The notes below the pieces were generated by a model. That model was not told the origin of the DNA. It saw only the letters and a program-made list of their open reading frames with translations, and searched no databases. Positions 28,158 to 37,778 of a stretch of DNA of 64,000 bases are shown here, piece after piece. A program made the position numbers and the translations under genes. Within the stretch, counting starts at the first letter, position 1. Each line of letters starts with the position of its first letter. This DNA is from Nitrospira sp. CR1.1 (lineage in GTDB: Bacteria; Nitrospirota; Nitrospiria; Nitrospirales; Nitrospiraceae). Where the stretch lies: the NCBI GenBank assembly GCA_014055465.1, contig WIAF01000006.1:62001-126000 (forward strand). The letters run 5' to 3'.

Positions 28158-29369
28158 ATGAAGACAATTTCTGGAGGCGTGACCGCGCCGATCGGTTTTC
28201 GGGCCGCCGGAGTCTACAGCGGCATCAAAAAGAAAAAAAAGCAGCAACTCGACCTGGCCTTGCTCGTGTCTGACCGCGAAGGTCCGGTAGCCGGAGTGTT
28301 CACGACCAATCAAGTCGTGGCCGCACCGGTCATCCTCGATCGCCTGCACCTCAAGCAGGGCGTCGGCCGTGCGTTTCTCGTCAATAGCGGGAACGCCAAC
28401 GCTTGTACAGGGCCGGAAGGCCTGCAGGCTGCCAAGGAGATGGCGAAACTGGCGGCAACCGCCCTCCACTGCCCCCCGCACACCATCTTCGTCGGTTCGA
28501 CGGGAGTCATCGGTCAACCGCTTCCGATCGCGTGTATCCGAGAAGCGCTGCCCGCACTGGCCGCCCGCCTGACACGGCGAGGCGGATCCGAGGCAGCTTC
28601 AGCCATCATGACGACCGACCTCAAACCCAAGCAAGTTGCTGTCCGCGCTCAACTCGGCGGGAAAATGGTGACCGTCGGCGGCATGGCCAAGGGCTCGGGC
28701 ATGATTCATCCCAACATGGCGACGATGCTGGGCTATCTGACGACAGACGCCGCCATCGGGCAACGGGCCCTTCAAGCGGCGCTCCGACAGGCGGTCGATC
28801 AATCATTCAATTGCATCACCGTCGATGGCGACACCAGTACGAACGACACCGTGCTCTGCCTGGCCAACGGGATGGCAGAAAATCGTCTCATTAAACCCGG
28901 GTCGGCAGATTTCACACGCTTCTGCGCGATGCTCGAAACAGTCTGCCGCACCCTGGCGCTGAAAATCTGCTGGGACGGCGAGGGTGTCACCAAAGTCGTC
29001 CGGGTGGAAGTGACAGGAGCCGCGACGACTACAGCCGCGAAACAGATCGCGCAAACGGTGGCGACGTCAAATCTGGTCAAAACCGCGCTCTTCGGCGGCG
29101 ACGCCAACTGGGGGCGCGTCATGGCAGCGCTCGGACGCGCAGGGGTGCCCCTTGACCCCTCCCGCGTCAGCCTGCAATTTGGAGGCGTGCCGATGGTGCG
29201 CAAGGGCTTAGGACTCGGGCGGGCAGCCGAACGGCAATTGACCAAGGTCTTCAAATCCAAAGAGTTCACCATTCTCATCGATCTGGCTCAGGGCAAGGCC
29301 GGAGCACACATGTGGACGACAGATTTATCTTACGAATACGTGCGGATCAACGCGAGTTATCGATCATAA
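28158..29369 (+). CDS. argJ: glutamate N-acetyltransferase / amino-acid acetyltransferase ArgJ
   Basis: Recycles the acetyl group from N-acetylornithine to glutamate in arginine synthesis and, in bifunctional forms, also uses acetyl-CoA. The 403-residue precursor is self-cleaved at Ala188-Thr189 in HPNMATMLGYL. The new N-terminal threonine is the nucleophile. The oxyanion-type loop (GSTGVIGQPL) and the C-terminal ending YVRINASYRS are intact. Whether it is mono- or bifunctional cannot be decided here. It is cotranscribed with argC. Confidence 0.95.
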   Translation: MKTISGGVTAPIGFRAAGVYSGIKKKKKQQLDLALLVSDREGPVAGVFTTNQVVAAPVILDRLHLKQGVGRAFLVNSGNANACTGPEGLQAAKEMAKLAATALHCPPHTIFVGSTGVIGQPLPIACIREALPALAARLTRRGGSEAASAIMTTDLKPKQVAVRAQLGGKMVTVGGMAKGSGMIHPNMATMLGYLTTDAAIGQRALQAALRQAVDQSFNCITVDGDTSTNDTVLCLANGMAENRLIKPGSADFTRFCAMLETVCRTLALKICWDGEGVTKVVRVEVTGAATTTAAKQIAQTVATSNLVKTALFGGDANWGRVMAALGRAGVPLDPSRVSLQFGGVPMVRKGLGLGRAAERQLTKVFKSKEFTILIDLAQGKAGAHMWTTDLSYEYVRINASYRS

Positions 29370-29383
29370 GCGGCCTCGCGCGG

Positions 29384-29412
29384 TTGCAAAATCCCAGCCA
29401 TTGTGCTAGCGT
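29384..29412 (+). promoter_or_regulatory. candidate sigma-70-type promoter upstream of rpsB
   Basis: TTGCAA (29384-29389) and TAGCGT (29407-29412) are separated by 17 bases, about 185 bp before the rpsB start. Both boxes deviate from consensus, so this is only a candidate. It would start a long leader containing the hairpin at 29532. Confidence 0.3.
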
Positions 29413-29531
29413 TCCGGCGTTTCGAGCGGTGAATGGTTCGTCCCACCGTTCACATGATCGCATCCAAAATCAGGGACGTCTTATTTAAATCCACACCAGC
29501 GTGATGCGCACGCTGCGCAGCCTGAGTATAA

Positions 29532-29578
29532 GGGGGACATCCCCCTCGCCGTTGGCGTTCGCCAGGCGCTCTGCAGGC
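29532..29578 (+). promoter_or_regulatory. structured rpsB leader segment
   Basis: GGGGG-ACAT-CCCCC is a tight hairpin (29532-29545), followed by a second potential stem GTTGGCG/CGCCAGGC. They lie within the 5' leader just before the rpsB Shine-Dalgarno. S2 leaders in many bacteria bind S2 to regulate translation; that role here is inference. Confidence 0.3.
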
Positions 29579-29597
29579 TTCGGAGGGAGGTGAAGGT

Positions 29598-30371
29598 ATG
29601 GGAGTAGTTGCGATTAAGGAATTGCTGGAAGCCGGCGTCCACTTCGGACACCAGACGAACCGTTGGAATCCGAAGATGAAACGATTCCTGTTCGGGGAAC
29701 GCAATGGCGTCTACATTATCGACCTTCAACAGACGGTCGAGCGCATGGAACAGGCCTATGCCTTCGCACGTGACACCGTGGCGGCCGGTGACTCCGTCCT
29801 GTTCGTCGGCACCAAGCGCCAAGCGGCCGAGATTTTGGAAGAAGAGGCCAAGCGAGCCAACCAGTTCTACATCAACCAGCGCTGGCTGGGCGGCATGCTG
29901 ACGAACTTCCAGACCATACGCCGCAGCATCGACAAAATGAAAAAAATGGAAGCGACCCTCGCTGATCCGACGCATCAGGGCCACACGAAAAAAGAGCTCG
30001 GACAGATGCAGAAGGAAGTCGTCAAACTGCAGAAGAACTTGTCCGGTATTCGCAACATGCGCGCCCTCCCCGGCGCGGTGTTTATTCTCGATACGCGCAT
30101 CGAGCACATTGCCATCCTTGAGGCCAGCCGGCTGGAAATTCCCGTCATTGCCATCGTCGATTCGAATTGTGATCCGGATCACATTCAATATCCCATTCCC
30201 GGCAACGACGACGCGATCCGTTCCATCAAGCTGATTATCTCCCGGATTGCGGACGCCTGCCTTGAAGGCGCCCATCTCCGCACCCAACAGGAAGAGACTG
30301 AATTCGCATCGGCACCGGCCGGCGGCGCCGCCAAACCGGCGGCAAAATTGGCCGGCGTGTCCGCATCCTAA
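29598..30371 (+). CDS. rpsB: 30S ribosomal protein S2
   Basis: Small-subunit protein of 257 residues. It has [46 protein letters not shown] and the coiled-coil insert KMKKMEATL...[10 protein letters not shown]. The C-terminal alanine-rich tail is a little longer than the core. A near-perfect GGAGGGAGGTGA precedes ATG 29598. It is the first gene of the usual rpsB-tsf-pyrH-frr order. Confidence 0.97.
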   Translation: MGVVAIKELLEAGVHFGHQTNRWNPKMKRFLFGERNGVYIIDLQQTVERMEQAYAFARDTVAAGDSVLFVGTKRQAAEILEEEAKRANQFYINQRWLGGMLTNFQTIRRSIDKMKKMEATLADPTHQGHTKKELGQMQKEVVKLQKNLSGIRNMRALPGAVFILDTRIEHIAILEASRLEIPVIAIVDSNCDPDHIQYPIPGNDDAIRSIKLIISRIADACLEGAHLRTQQEETEFASAPAGGAAKPAAKLAGVSAS

Positions 30372-30422
30372 GAGCCGCATCCCGCATGATGACATTGTTG
30401 TATTCGACCAACTGAGGAAGCC

Positions 30423-31019
30423 ATGGCAAGTTTGAGTGAGCTCGTGAAAGAGTTGCGTGAAAAAACCGGGGCCGGCATTCTGGATTGCCAGAAGGCCTTA
30501 ACCGAAAACGGAAACAGCATCGACAAAGCGATCGATTACCTTCGACAGAAGGGGTTGGCGGCGGCGCAGAAGAAGGCCGGACGTGAAACCAACCAGGGCC
30601 TGATCCACGCCTACATCCATGCCGGAGGAAAAATCGGCGTGCTCATCGAAGTGAACTGCGAAACCGATTTCGTGGCGCGCAATGAGCAGTTTAAATCCTT
30701 CGTCAACGATCTCGCCCTGCAGGTGGCAGCCGCAAGCCCGTCATATGTAAGACGGGAAGAGATCGCCGCCGATGTGGTCGCGAAAGAACGGAGCATTTAC
30801 GAAGGGCAAGCCAAGGAACTCGGGAAGCCGCCGGCCGCCTGGCCGAAAATTGTTGAAGGCAAACTCGAAAAGTTCTATCAAGAGAACTGCTTGCTCGAAC
30901 AGGCGTTCATCAAGGATCCGTCCGTCGTGATCAAGGATCTCCTGGCGCAACAAATTGCCACCATCGGCGAGAACATGAACATCCGCCGGTTTACACGGTT
31001 CCAACTAGGCCAAGCATGA
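30423..31019 (+). CDS. tsf: elongation factor Ts
   Basis: Guanine-nucleotide exchange factor for EF-Tu. At 198 residues it is the short form, as in Thermus and many non-proteobacteria, rather than the ~280-residue E. coli type. It shows the UBA-like N-terminus [20 protein letters not shown] and the conserved CETDFVARN (about 79-87). GAGGAAG precedes the ATG, and the stop overlaps the pyrH ATG (ATGA). Confidence 0.96.
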   Translation: MASLSELVKELREKTGAGILDCQKALTENGNSIDKAIDYLRQKGLAAAQKKAGRETNQGLIHAYIHAGGKIGVLIEVNCETDFVARNEQFKSFVNDLALQVAAASPSYVRREEIAADVVAKERSIYEGQAKELGKPPAAWPKIVEGKLEKFYQENCLLEQAFIKDPSVVIKDLLAQQIATIGENMNIRRFTRFQLGQA

Positions 31020-31741
31020 GTTCTGCCCACTACCGCCGCATCCTCCTGAAAGTCAGCGGAGAAATGCTGGCCGGTGAGCAGGGCTATGGCATCCAACCCT
31101 CGATTCTCGAAGGGCTGGCGGAAGAAATTGCCGACGTGGTCGCGATGGACGTCGAGGTGGCCGTCGTCATCGGCGGCGGCAATATCTTCCGCGGCCTGGC
31201 CGCCAGTGCCCGCGGTATGGAGCGGGCCTCCGCCGATTACATGGGTATGCTTGCGACCGTGTTGAACGCGCTCGCGCTTCAGAACGCGCTGGAAGGCCGC
31301 GGGGTCAGCACGCGTGTCCAGTCGGCGATTGAAATGCGACAGCTGGCCGAGGGCTACATCCGGCGGCGAGCCATCCGGCACTTGGAAAAGAAACGCGTGG
31401 TGATCTTTGCCGGAGGAACGGGCAACCCCTATTTCTCCACCGATACCGCCGCGTCGCTCAGGGCGATGGAAATCGGCGCGCAGGTCATCATGAAGGGCAC
31501 CAAAGTCGACGGCATTTACGACAGCGATCCGGTTAAAAATCCGCAAGCTAAAAAGTACCGTGAGATTCCGTTTCTCTCGATTCTCACCCAGAATCTCAAA
31601 GTCATGGACTCGACCGCCATCAGCTTGTGCATGGACAACCGGCTGCCATTGATCGTCTTCAACTTGAAAGAAAAGGGCAACTTCAAACGCGTCGTCCAGG
31701 GTGATCCCATCGGAACTCTGGTCACCGTGGAAAGCCGTTAA
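31016..31741 (+). CDS. pyrH: UMP kinase
   Basis: Phosphorylates UMP to UDP, a hexameric amino-acid-kinase fold enzyme. The 241-residue product has the N-terminal [25 protein letters not shown], the [15 protein letters not shown] helix and [16 protein letters not shown]. Translation is coupled to tsf by overlap. Nothing unusual is seen. Confidence 0.97.
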   Translation: MSSAHYRRILLKVSGEMLAGEQGYGIQPSILEGLAEEIADVVAMDVEVAVVIGGGNIFRGLAASARGMERASADYMGMLATVLNALALQNALEGRGVSTRVQSAIEMRQLAEGYIRRRAIRHLEKKRVVIFAGGTGNPYFSTDTAASLRAMEIGAQVIMKGTKVDGIYDSDPVKNPQAKKYREIPFLSILTQNLKVMDSTAISLCMDNRLPLIVFNLKEKGNFKRVVQGDPIGTLVTVESR

Positions 31742-31752
31742 GGGAGAAGCTG

Positions 31753-32316
31753 ATGTCGACGGCGCAAGACGTGAAACACCGGGTTACCGAAAAGATGGAT
31801 CACGCGATCGAGCATTTGAAACGCGATTTGGCGGGAATCCGCACCGGTCGCGCCTCAGTGGCTCTCCTCGACGGGATCAAAGTCGACTATTACGGTACGC
31901 TAACCCCACTGAAACAGGTGGCAAACGTGGCCACGCCGGAAGCCCGCCTCATCACGATTCAGCCGTGGGAACAGAACCTCATCCGGGAAATCGAAAAGGC
32001 GATTCAAACCTCCGACCTTGGACTGACGCCGTCGAACGACGGCAAGATGATTCGCATTCCCCTTCCACCGCTCACCGAAGAGCGCCGCAAAGATCTCATC
32101 AAGGTCTGCAAGAAACACGGCGAAGAGATGAAGGTGCAGATTCGCGGTTTTCGGCGGGACGGAAACGAAGAACTCAAGAAGCTGCAAAAAGATGCCGCGC
32201 TTACCGAAGATGAACTGCGAAAGTCGGAAACAGAAATTCAAAAACTGACCGACCAGTATGTGCAGAAAATCGACGACATGATGAAGAAAAAAGAAGGCGA
32301 AATTCTGGAAGTCTAG
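31753..32316 (+). CDS. frr: ribosome recycling factor
   Basis: Splits the post-termination ribosome with EF-G. The 187-residue protein has EHLKRDLAGIRTGRAS, the conserved YYGTLTPLKQVANVATPEARLI, IRIPLPPLTEERRKDL and a C-terminal helix with a KIDDMMKKKE end. It closes the rpsB-tsf-pyrH-frr operon; alr follows 26 bp later. Confidence 0.97.
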   Translation: MSTAQDVKHRVTEKMDHAIEHLKRDLAGIRTGRASVALLDGIKVDYYGTLTPLKQVANVATPEARLITIQPWEQNLIREIEKAIQTSDLGLTPSNDGKMIRIPLPPLTEERRKDLIKVCKKHGEEMKVQIRGFRRDGNEELKKLQKDAALTEDELRKSETEIQKLTDQYVQKIDDMMKKKEGEILEV

Positions 32317-32342
32317 CGCTAGATTCTGTTGTCAAACACTGC

Positions 32343-33506
32343 GTGTACCAGCCGTCCGAATCCTCCCCAACTTCAGCCTCCGTCGACCTGACTGCCCTCG
32401 CACAGAATGTGGCCCATGTGCGGCGTCTGGCGCCGCACGCCGACATCCTTGCCGTCGTCAAGGCCAACGCGTACGGACATGGCGCAATCGAAATTACCCG
32501 CGCCTTACGACAACTGGCCGTGCGCCGGTTCGGCGTGGCCACCGTGGACGAAGGCGTCGCGCTTCGCCAGGCCGGTGTCCGTGATGACATCGTCGTCCTA
32601 GGCGCGACCATGCCCGCTCAATTTCCGGATCTGGCTGCGCATCGGCTGACTCCGGTCCTCTATCGTGCCGATTTGCTCCAGACCTTTGCCGCGGCGGTCG
32701 AGCCCGCTACCACCCCGTATCCCGTCCACATCAAGATCGAAACCGGCATGGGGCGCTTGGGTGTGCTGCCCCGTGAACTGCCCGAACTCCTTTCCAGGGC
32801 TGAACTGCACGCGCCTCTGCGCCTGGAGGGCCTCATGACGCATCTGTCTGATGCCGACAATCGGGATGCCGGACAGACGGAGGAGCAACTCGCGCAATTC
32901 CAACAGGGCCTCAACCACGTGCGTGAACGCGGCCTCGCGATTCCGTTGATTCATGTGGCCAACAGCGCGGGCATTATCAAATATCCTGCCAGCCTTCACT
33001 CCCTCGTACGGCCAGGCATCATGCTGTATGGCTACCATACCCTCTCGAACGACACGGCGGCTCCCGAGTTGCAACCGATCCTCACCTGGAAGACGGCGGT
33101 CGCTCATGTGCATACGATTCCACCGGGAGGCAGCGTCAGTTACAACCGGACCTTCATCGCTTCTCGGCAGACGCGCGTGGCAGTGCTTCCGGTCGGCTAT
33201 GCCGACGGGTACAATCGGCTGCTCTCGAATCGTGGAACGGTACTCATCGGCGGACAACGAGTGCCGGTGATCGGGCGGGTATGTATGGATATGACGATGA
33301 TCGACGTCACGGATGTGCAGGGCGTCCAAGTTGGACAGGAGGCCATCTTGATCGGGCAACAGGGCTCCCAGCGGATCACCGCAGCCGACCTCGCCGCCTG
33401 GCAGCAGACCATTCCCTACGAAATTCTCTGCGCCATCGGTCCCCGTGTGCCGCGTCGTTATCTCCCACTCGTCTCGCCTGCCGGCGAAACCTCCCGGGAA
33501 AGCTGA
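32343..33506 (+). CDS. alr: alanine racemase
   Basis: PLP enzyme that makes D-alanine for peptidoglycan. The 387-residue protein has the PLP lysine in AVVKANAYGHG (Lys40), the substrate region HIKIETGMGRLG, RPGIMLYGY, and the catalytic tyrosine region SVSYNRTF in the C-terminal beta domain. It starts with GTG at 32343; the preceding 26 bp carry no strong ribosome site, so it may depend on coupling from frr. Confidence 0.93.
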   Translation: MYQPSESSPTSASVDLTALAQNVAHVRRLAPHADILAVVKANAYGHGAIEITRALRQLAVRRFGVATVDEGVALRQAGVRDDIVVLGATMPAQFPDLAAHRLTPVLYRADLLQTFAAAVEPATTPYPVHIKIETGMGRLGVLPRELPELLSRAELHAPLRLEGLMTHLSDADNRDAGQTEEQLAQFQQGLNHVRERGLAIPLIHVANSAGIIKYPASLHSLVRPGIMLYGYHTLSNDTAAPELQPILTWKTAVAHVHTIPPGGSVSYNRTFIASRQTRVAVLPVGYADGYNRLLSNRGTVLIGGQRVPVIGRVCMDMTMIDVTDVQGVQVGQEAILIGQQGSQRITAADLAAWQQTIPYEILCAIGPRVPRRYLPLVSPAGETSRES

Positions 33507-33650
33507 CGCCCACGCACCAGGAAAAGCGTCCTGCCACGTGGCGCCAGGCCTCCCCTTGCCTTCCCAGCCCCGTTCCCTCATAGTCCATACGTAGTCTCGA
33601 GAGAGCCCTCTGATCACGATCCGTCTCGGACACGGCATGAGGACACGAGC

Positions 33651-35072
33651 ATGACCAGCTGGATTTCATTGACGCAGTGCCATCTGATTCGCGTGTGCGC
33701 CGCCATCCTGGCGGCAATCCCGATCACCCCGGCCATGGCCGCAGGGACACCGGCCTCCGGACAAGCCGGAGTAACCCCTTCCACCATGACCATCCACATC
33801 CCGATTCCGGTGACACCTCTCGCCGAGTTGTATGGGACTATCCATCAGCAACTCGCGACACATCGAAGCCACGGTCGTGAATGGGTCACGTTGGGCGGAG
33901 GAAGCGGTTTTCTCAAGTATCGGCTCTGGCCTGACGAACAGGGCTTGACCACAGCGGGAGACCAGTTGCTGTCCAACAGCACCGTGCCGTTCGGTGTGGA
34001 ATATGCCAAGCAGATCAAAGGGGCCATCACGAAAATCGCCGAATGCGGACAGCGCGACGCGTCCACAGGAACAGGACGACTGTCGGTCACCGTGACGACG
34101 CGGCTCAAACAAGGTCGCAGCTATACGGTACTCCCGGCCAGTCAGGTCAGCGCCGTGCAATCGACTCAATCCTGTGTGTTGTCCGAGCAGGGCGTGAACG
34201 CCGGCCCATTGATGGCACAAGTGTATCGGAGTGATTTACAGGAAGTCCTGCCGGCGGTCGATCGCAAGGCAGCCGGCCTCGTCACCGTAAAACCGGCGGC
34301 AGCCCGCATCTGGAACGATCTTCAGGAACCGTTGCTGCTGGATGAGACGGAACAGCTGTGGCTCTTGCTGAACCCTGAGAGCACTGCCACGGCCGGCATC
34401 GCGCCGCTTTCCGGCAGCCCCGCCGCCGGCTTTGGTGTGATCGCCAAACCGGCCGTGGTACGAGGTTCGAAACCCGCGCCGCGCCGCCTGCCGCTTCCCG
34501 AACCGCAGGATCACTTCCAGGACGACGGGTTTCATGTCGATTTCGCGTTGCAGGTGCCGATCGAAGAAGCGAATCAACGTCTGCGCGAAGCCGTCATCGG
34601 CCAGGAATGGTCGCTGGGCGTGGGCGCGATCAAGATCGTCAACGCCACCCTCTATCCTCTGGGCAACCAGGTGGGAGTTGAATTGACCCTCCGCGGACTC
34701 CTGCCGTTGACCCTCCGTCTCAAGGGAACACCGGCTTATGACGAACCGGCGGGACGTATCCTGTTCCGGGAGGTCGATTACACCATCAAGGAACGCACCC
34801 CCGCCACGGACCTGGCGGAAGAATGGCTGCACGAACCGCTGCGGGAAGAATTGGCCCGCAGACTGACCTTACCGATTCGTGAGGAATTGGATCTGATGCG
34901 GCAGGCGCTCGAGAAGGGGCTCAACCGCGAGCTGGCCGGTGGGCGGTTGCGAGGAACGGTCAGCCGGTTGTCGCTGAAAGACCTCGCGGTACAGACCGCA
35001 AGTCTTTCGGTCCGATTCAAGACCGAAGGTACCCTGCGCTACGACGCCCGCCCAGACGTCGTCGCGCCGTAA
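33651..35072 (+). CDS. DUF4403-family secreted protein
   Basis: A 473-residue protein with a signal peptide (VCAAILAAIPITPAMA, cleavage near residue 30). The rest matches the DUF4403 pattern: an N-terminal TIHIPIPVTPLAELYGTI, a repeated beta-rich unit (FHVDFALQVPIEEANQRL) and a C-terminal helix/strand set with LREELARRLTLPIREELD. DUF4403 proteins are predicted lipid-binding-like (tubular) envelope proteins of unknown function. It is a single gene; the preceding 144 bp gap holds no gene. Confidence 0.75.
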   Translation: MTSWISLTQCHLIRVCAAILAAIPITPAMAAGTPASGQAGVTPSTMTIHIPIPVTPLAELYGTIHQQLATHRSHGREWVTLGGGSGFLKYRLWPDEQGLTTAGDQLLSNSTVPFGVEYAKQIKGAITKIAECGQRDASTGTGRLSVTVTTRLKQGRSYTVLPASQVSAVQSTQSCVLSEQGVNAGPLMAQVYRSDLQEVLPAVDRKAAGLVTVKPAAARIWNDLQEPLLLDETEQLWLLLNPESTATAGIAPLSGSPAAGFGVIAKPAVVRGSKPAPRRLPLPEPQDHFQDDGFHVDFALQVPIEEANQRLREAVIGQEWSLGVGAIKIVNATLYPLGNQVGVELTLRGLLPLTLRLKGTPAYDEPAGRILFREVDYTIKERTPATDLAEEWLHEPLREELARRLTLPIREELDLMRQALEKGLNRELAGGRLRGTVSRLSLKDLAVQTASLSVRFKTEGTLRYDARPDVVAP

Positions 35073-35079
35073 CTCGAAT

Positions 35080-35388
35080 TTACACCTTCAGTTTTCGTTT
35101 CAATTGCGTTTGCACACTCGACACCTTGCTGTCCAACCGCCCCTTCGGCCCCTTGCGATAGTCGATCTTGATGCTGCAGGACACGCGGTTACAATCCTTG
35201 CGCATGCGCATGTAGCACTTCTTCACCACCGCCATGACCTCGTCCCACTCCCCTTCCAACACCGTGCCCATCGGATTCAATCGATAGGCCACCCCGCTTT
35301 TATCGATGATGTCGAGGGAGCGCGCGACATACTTGCTCACACTTTCGCCCTTGCCCAGCGGCGACATGCTGAATTCCAATAACACCAT
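35080..35388 (-). CDS. MTH1187-family thiamine-binding-like protein
   Basis: A 102-residue ferredoxin-like-fold protein of the MTH1187/YkoF family, members of which bind thiamine-type ligands. Typical segments are VLLEFSMSPLGKGESVSKYV, YRLNPMGTVLEGEWDEVM and RVSCSIKIDYRKG. The start at ATG 35388 is chosen because upstream residues do not fit the family. It is convergent with the DUF4403 gene (7 bp) and 16 bp downstream of the precorrin-2 dehydrogenase gene, so probably cotranscribed with it. Confidence 0.85.
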   Translation of the reverse strand: MVLLEFSMSPLGKGESVSKYVARSLDIIDKSGVAYRLNPMGTVLEGEWDEVMAVVKKCYMRMRKDCNRVSCSIKIDYRKGPKGRLDSKVSSVQTQLKRKLKV

Positions 35389-35404
35389 GGTCCGATTGTC
35401 CTTC

Positions 35405-36064
35405 CTACGTCGTGGATGCCGGGGCTGCTGGAGCCTGTTGAGCGGCGCGCTGTTCCTGCCACACCTTCGGGTATTGCACCTTGCCGAGGAGACGGAATCC
35501 GTCCAGCGCTTCACGAAGAAGCGCCCGGCGTTTTTCCGCATCGGGCTCATTGGCCTTTGCCTGCTCGCGAAGCTGGGCAAGCCAATCGACGAAGGCGGCA
35601 AATTCGCTGTCCAGAATCCGCTCCAGATCTTCTTTCATGAACCCGGACAAGGCCGGCGCCTGCCCGCTCGAGCTGATCGCCACGCGAACATGACCGGAAC
35701 TGACCACGGCCGGCATCACGACGTTCGAGACATCGGGCTGGTCGACGGACCAGAGCAGGAATTTCTGTTCGCGAGCCAGCCTGATCAGCGAGTGCGCGAG
35801 TGCGCGATCATCGCGCAACGTATTTAAGACGAGAATCACGCTCTCCAGATCGTTGGCGCGAAAATGCCTCCCGCGATGAATGATTTTCGCGGAGGCCGCA
35901 AGTTTGCGGAGCGCTTCGTGGAGCGTAGGACTGACGACCGTCACCTTGGCGCCGGCATCCAACAGCCGCTGTGCCTTTTCAGCCGCTTCCTCATTGCCCC
36001 CGATGACAAGGACCGGCCACCCACGCACATCGAGTGAAATTTGAAACCCGGAATTTGCAGCCAT
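35405..36064 (-). CDS. precorrin-2 dehydrogenase / sirohydrochlorin ferrochelatase-like protein
   Basis: A 219-residue NAD-dependent enzyme of the CysG N-terminal/Met8 type that converts precorrin-2 toward siroheme. It has ISLDVRGWPVLVIGGNEEAAEKAQ with the Rossmann glycine loop, the VVSPTLHEAL strand, LLWSVDQPDVSNVVMPAVV and the SSGQAPALSGFMKEDLE helix. ATG 36064 follows GGAGGAAG. It supplies the step after the CobA-HemD fusion at 17-18.7 kb. The C-terminal tail is alanine/proline-rich. Confidence 0.88.
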   Translation of the reverse strand: MAANSGFQISLDVRGWPVLVIGGNEEAAEKAQRLLDAGAKVTVVSPTLHEALRKLAASAKIIHRGRHFRANDLESVILVLNTLRDDRALAHSLIRLAREQKFLLWSVDQPDVSNVVMPAVVSSGHVRVAISSSGQAPALSGFMKEDLERILDSEFAAFVDWLAQLREQAKANEPDAEKRRALLREALDGFRLLGKVQYPKVWQEQRAAQQAPAAPASTT

Positions 36065-36233
36065 GATTGATCTTCCTCCAACAAGCCGACAATACCGTGA
36101 ACGCGTATCATACAACAGCGGATTTCACAGCGTAAACCGTCCACGCCATTCCCCTTTGCGCCGCGAGCTGGGTATAATGCGCCGCAGTTTAGGACGGAAG
36201 TCTCAGGGCTATCGCGCAACAAAGGAGTCTATT

Positions 36234-36686
36234 GTGGCTGGATATACAGGACGATCACTGGCGATGGCCGGCGGGATCATCGGCATAGCGGCCGTGGCGG
36301 CCTATTTCGGCGTCGCCCATATCGGAGAGCCGGATCAGGGCGGAGGATCGATCGCCGGACAGGTGCAGATCGCGCCCAATCTGGCCGACCAGGTCAAACC
36401 GACGGATGTGCTGTTCGTCATCGTGCGCCGTCCAACCGGTCCCCCGCGCCCCATCGCAGCAAAACGATTCGACGGACCGAAATTTCCGGTGCAATTCGAA
36501 ATTACGAACGAGGATGTGATGGTGAAGGGCAGCGAGTTGAAAGGGATGGTCGATGTAATCGCTCGCCTGGATCGCGATGGCCAAGCAGGGCAACCGCAGC
36601 CGGGCGATATGGAAGGGCGCTATCCGAAAAATCCGACACTACCGGGCGGGAAGGACGTGACCATCACCATCGACAAAGTGTACTGA
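36234..36686 (+). CDS. CcmI/CycH C-terminal-domain protein with N-terminal membrane anchor
   Basis: About 150 residues: one membrane helix (about 8-28) then a periplasmic domain of the CcmI C-terminal type. The signs are SIAGQVQIAPNLADQVKPTD, LFVIVRRPTGPPRPIAAKRF, PVQFEITNEDVM and PQPGDMEGRYPKNP. CcmI domains chaperone apocytochrome c during heme attachment. Here the domain is separate from a TPR part. GTG 36234 follows AAAGGAG with 6 bp spacing and is preferred to an ATG at 36063, which lies within the divergent gene. Single gene next to an HNH gene. Confidence 0.75.
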   Translation: MAGYTGRSLAMAGGIIGIAAVAAYFGVAHIGEPDQGGGSIAGQVQIAPNLADQVKPTDVLFVIVRRPTGPPRPIAAKRFDGPKFPVQFEITNEDVMVKGSELKGMVDVIARLDRDGQAGQPQPGDMEGRYPKNPTLPGGKDVTITIDKVY

Positions 36687-36709
36687 CCCAGAGAAGATTG
36701 ATAAACACT

Positions 36710-37255
36710 CTATGGATCGGAAGGATCGGCATCCAACTCGAGATTCCAGTAGAGATAGTCCCGCCAGCTTTCCGGCGTGTTGCGAATCCCGATGGTTATG
36801 GTGACCGTGGGACTCCAGCGAGGCTTCACGGGTTTTTTAATCAGGCGCATGTTGGCTTCTTCCGGCGTCCGTCCGCTCTTCCGGTTGTTGCATCGCCAAC
36901 AGGCCGTCACAATGTTTTCCCAGGTCTTGCGCCCGCCCTTCGCGATGGGCACGACATGGTCAAAGGTGAGTTCTTCCGTGCGGAATTTATGTTTGCAATA
37001 TTGGCAGCAGTAGCTGTCCCGCGTAAAAATGTTGATGCGTGAAAATTTCACGGCGCGGTGACTATCCTTGAGCTTGACCAGCTTCAAGAGCCGCATCACC
37101 GAGGGGAGTTTGATCGAGATCGAGATGCCGTGGATCTGACGGTCGTAGACTTCGAGGACTTCGACCTTCCCCTGCCAGAGCAAGGTAATGGCCTTTTGCC
37201 AATGCAGGACACGCAGCGGTTCATAGGTGGAGTTGAGCAACAAGGTCATTTCCAT
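36710..37255 (-). CDS. HNH endonuclease
   Basis: A 181-residue HNH protein. The zinc-finger core is RDSYCCQYCKHKF ... LTFDHVVPIAKGGRKTWENIVTACWRCNNRKSGRTPEEA, with both CxxC pairs and the HNH histidine. The N-terminal ~60 residues (LLNSTYEPLRVLHWQKAITLL) are typical of the stand-alone bacterial HNH family of unknown role. It is not near any phage gene here. It is convergent with the CcmI-like gene. Confidence 0.88.
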   Translation of the reverse strand: MEMTLLLNSTYEPLRVLHWQKAITLLWQGKVEVLEVYDRQIHGISISIKLPSVMRLLKLVKLKDSHRAVKFSRINIFTRDSYCCQYCKHKFRTEELTFDHVVPIAKGGRKTWENIVTACWRCNNRKSGRTPEEANMRLIKKPVKPRWSPTVTITIGIRNTPESWRDYLYWNLELDADPSDP

Positions 37256-37451
37256 AGTGGCTCCGGCGGTCTCCTATGAGAACACTATTTAAAGCATAGC
37301 AAACGGCGGCGCTGTTGTGACCCTTCCGTGAATGGTTCCCGCTTCATCTATGCCATATGCCGCCAATGAAATCAAGCGCTTAGGCCCTAGTCCGCACAAT
37401 GTTACCCCGTGGTAAATCACTCTGGATCATCCTGTAACGCACAAGGGACAC

Positions 37452-37778
37452 ATGGATGCTCACGCCGGTTATGTCACCGTAGCCCAAGTCGACCAGATCC
37501 CGCCGGGTACCTGTCGCACCGTGGAAGTCGACGGCATCTTCCTCGCCCTCTGCAATGTGGAGGGAACGTTTCGAGCCGTCGACAACACGTGTCCGCACGC
37601 AGGCGGACCGCTGGGCGAAGGCTGTCTGGAAGGCGACCTCATTGAATGCCCCTGGCATGGGTGGCGGTTCAATGTTCATACAGGCGAGCGGCCGGAGAAT
37701 CCAGAGATCCGTGTCGCCTGCGTAGAAGTGCGCGTACAGGGGTCCGACGTGCAGGTGAAAGTGCCGCTTACATTGTAG
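37452..37778 (+). CDS. Rieske [2Fe-2S] ferredoxin
   Basis: A 108-residue cytosolic Rieske protein. The cluster ligands are Cys47-x-His49 (NTCPHAGGPLG) and Cys66-x2-His69 (IECPWHGWRF). It resembles small Rieske ferredoxins that feed oxygenases or nitrite-reductase-type enzymes. No oxygenase is adjacent, so its partner is unknown. Convergent with the next gene, whose stop it overlaps by 11 bp. Confidence 0.93.
   Translation: MDAHAGYVTVAQVDQIPPGTCRTVEVDGIFLALCNVEGTFRAVDNTCPHAGGPLGEGCLEGDLIECPWHGWRFNVHTGERPENPEIRVACVEVRVQGSDVQVKVPLTL

Noticed and set aside
32598-33638. 346-residue open frame on the minus strand
   Set aside because: It is antisense to alr and shows no family features.
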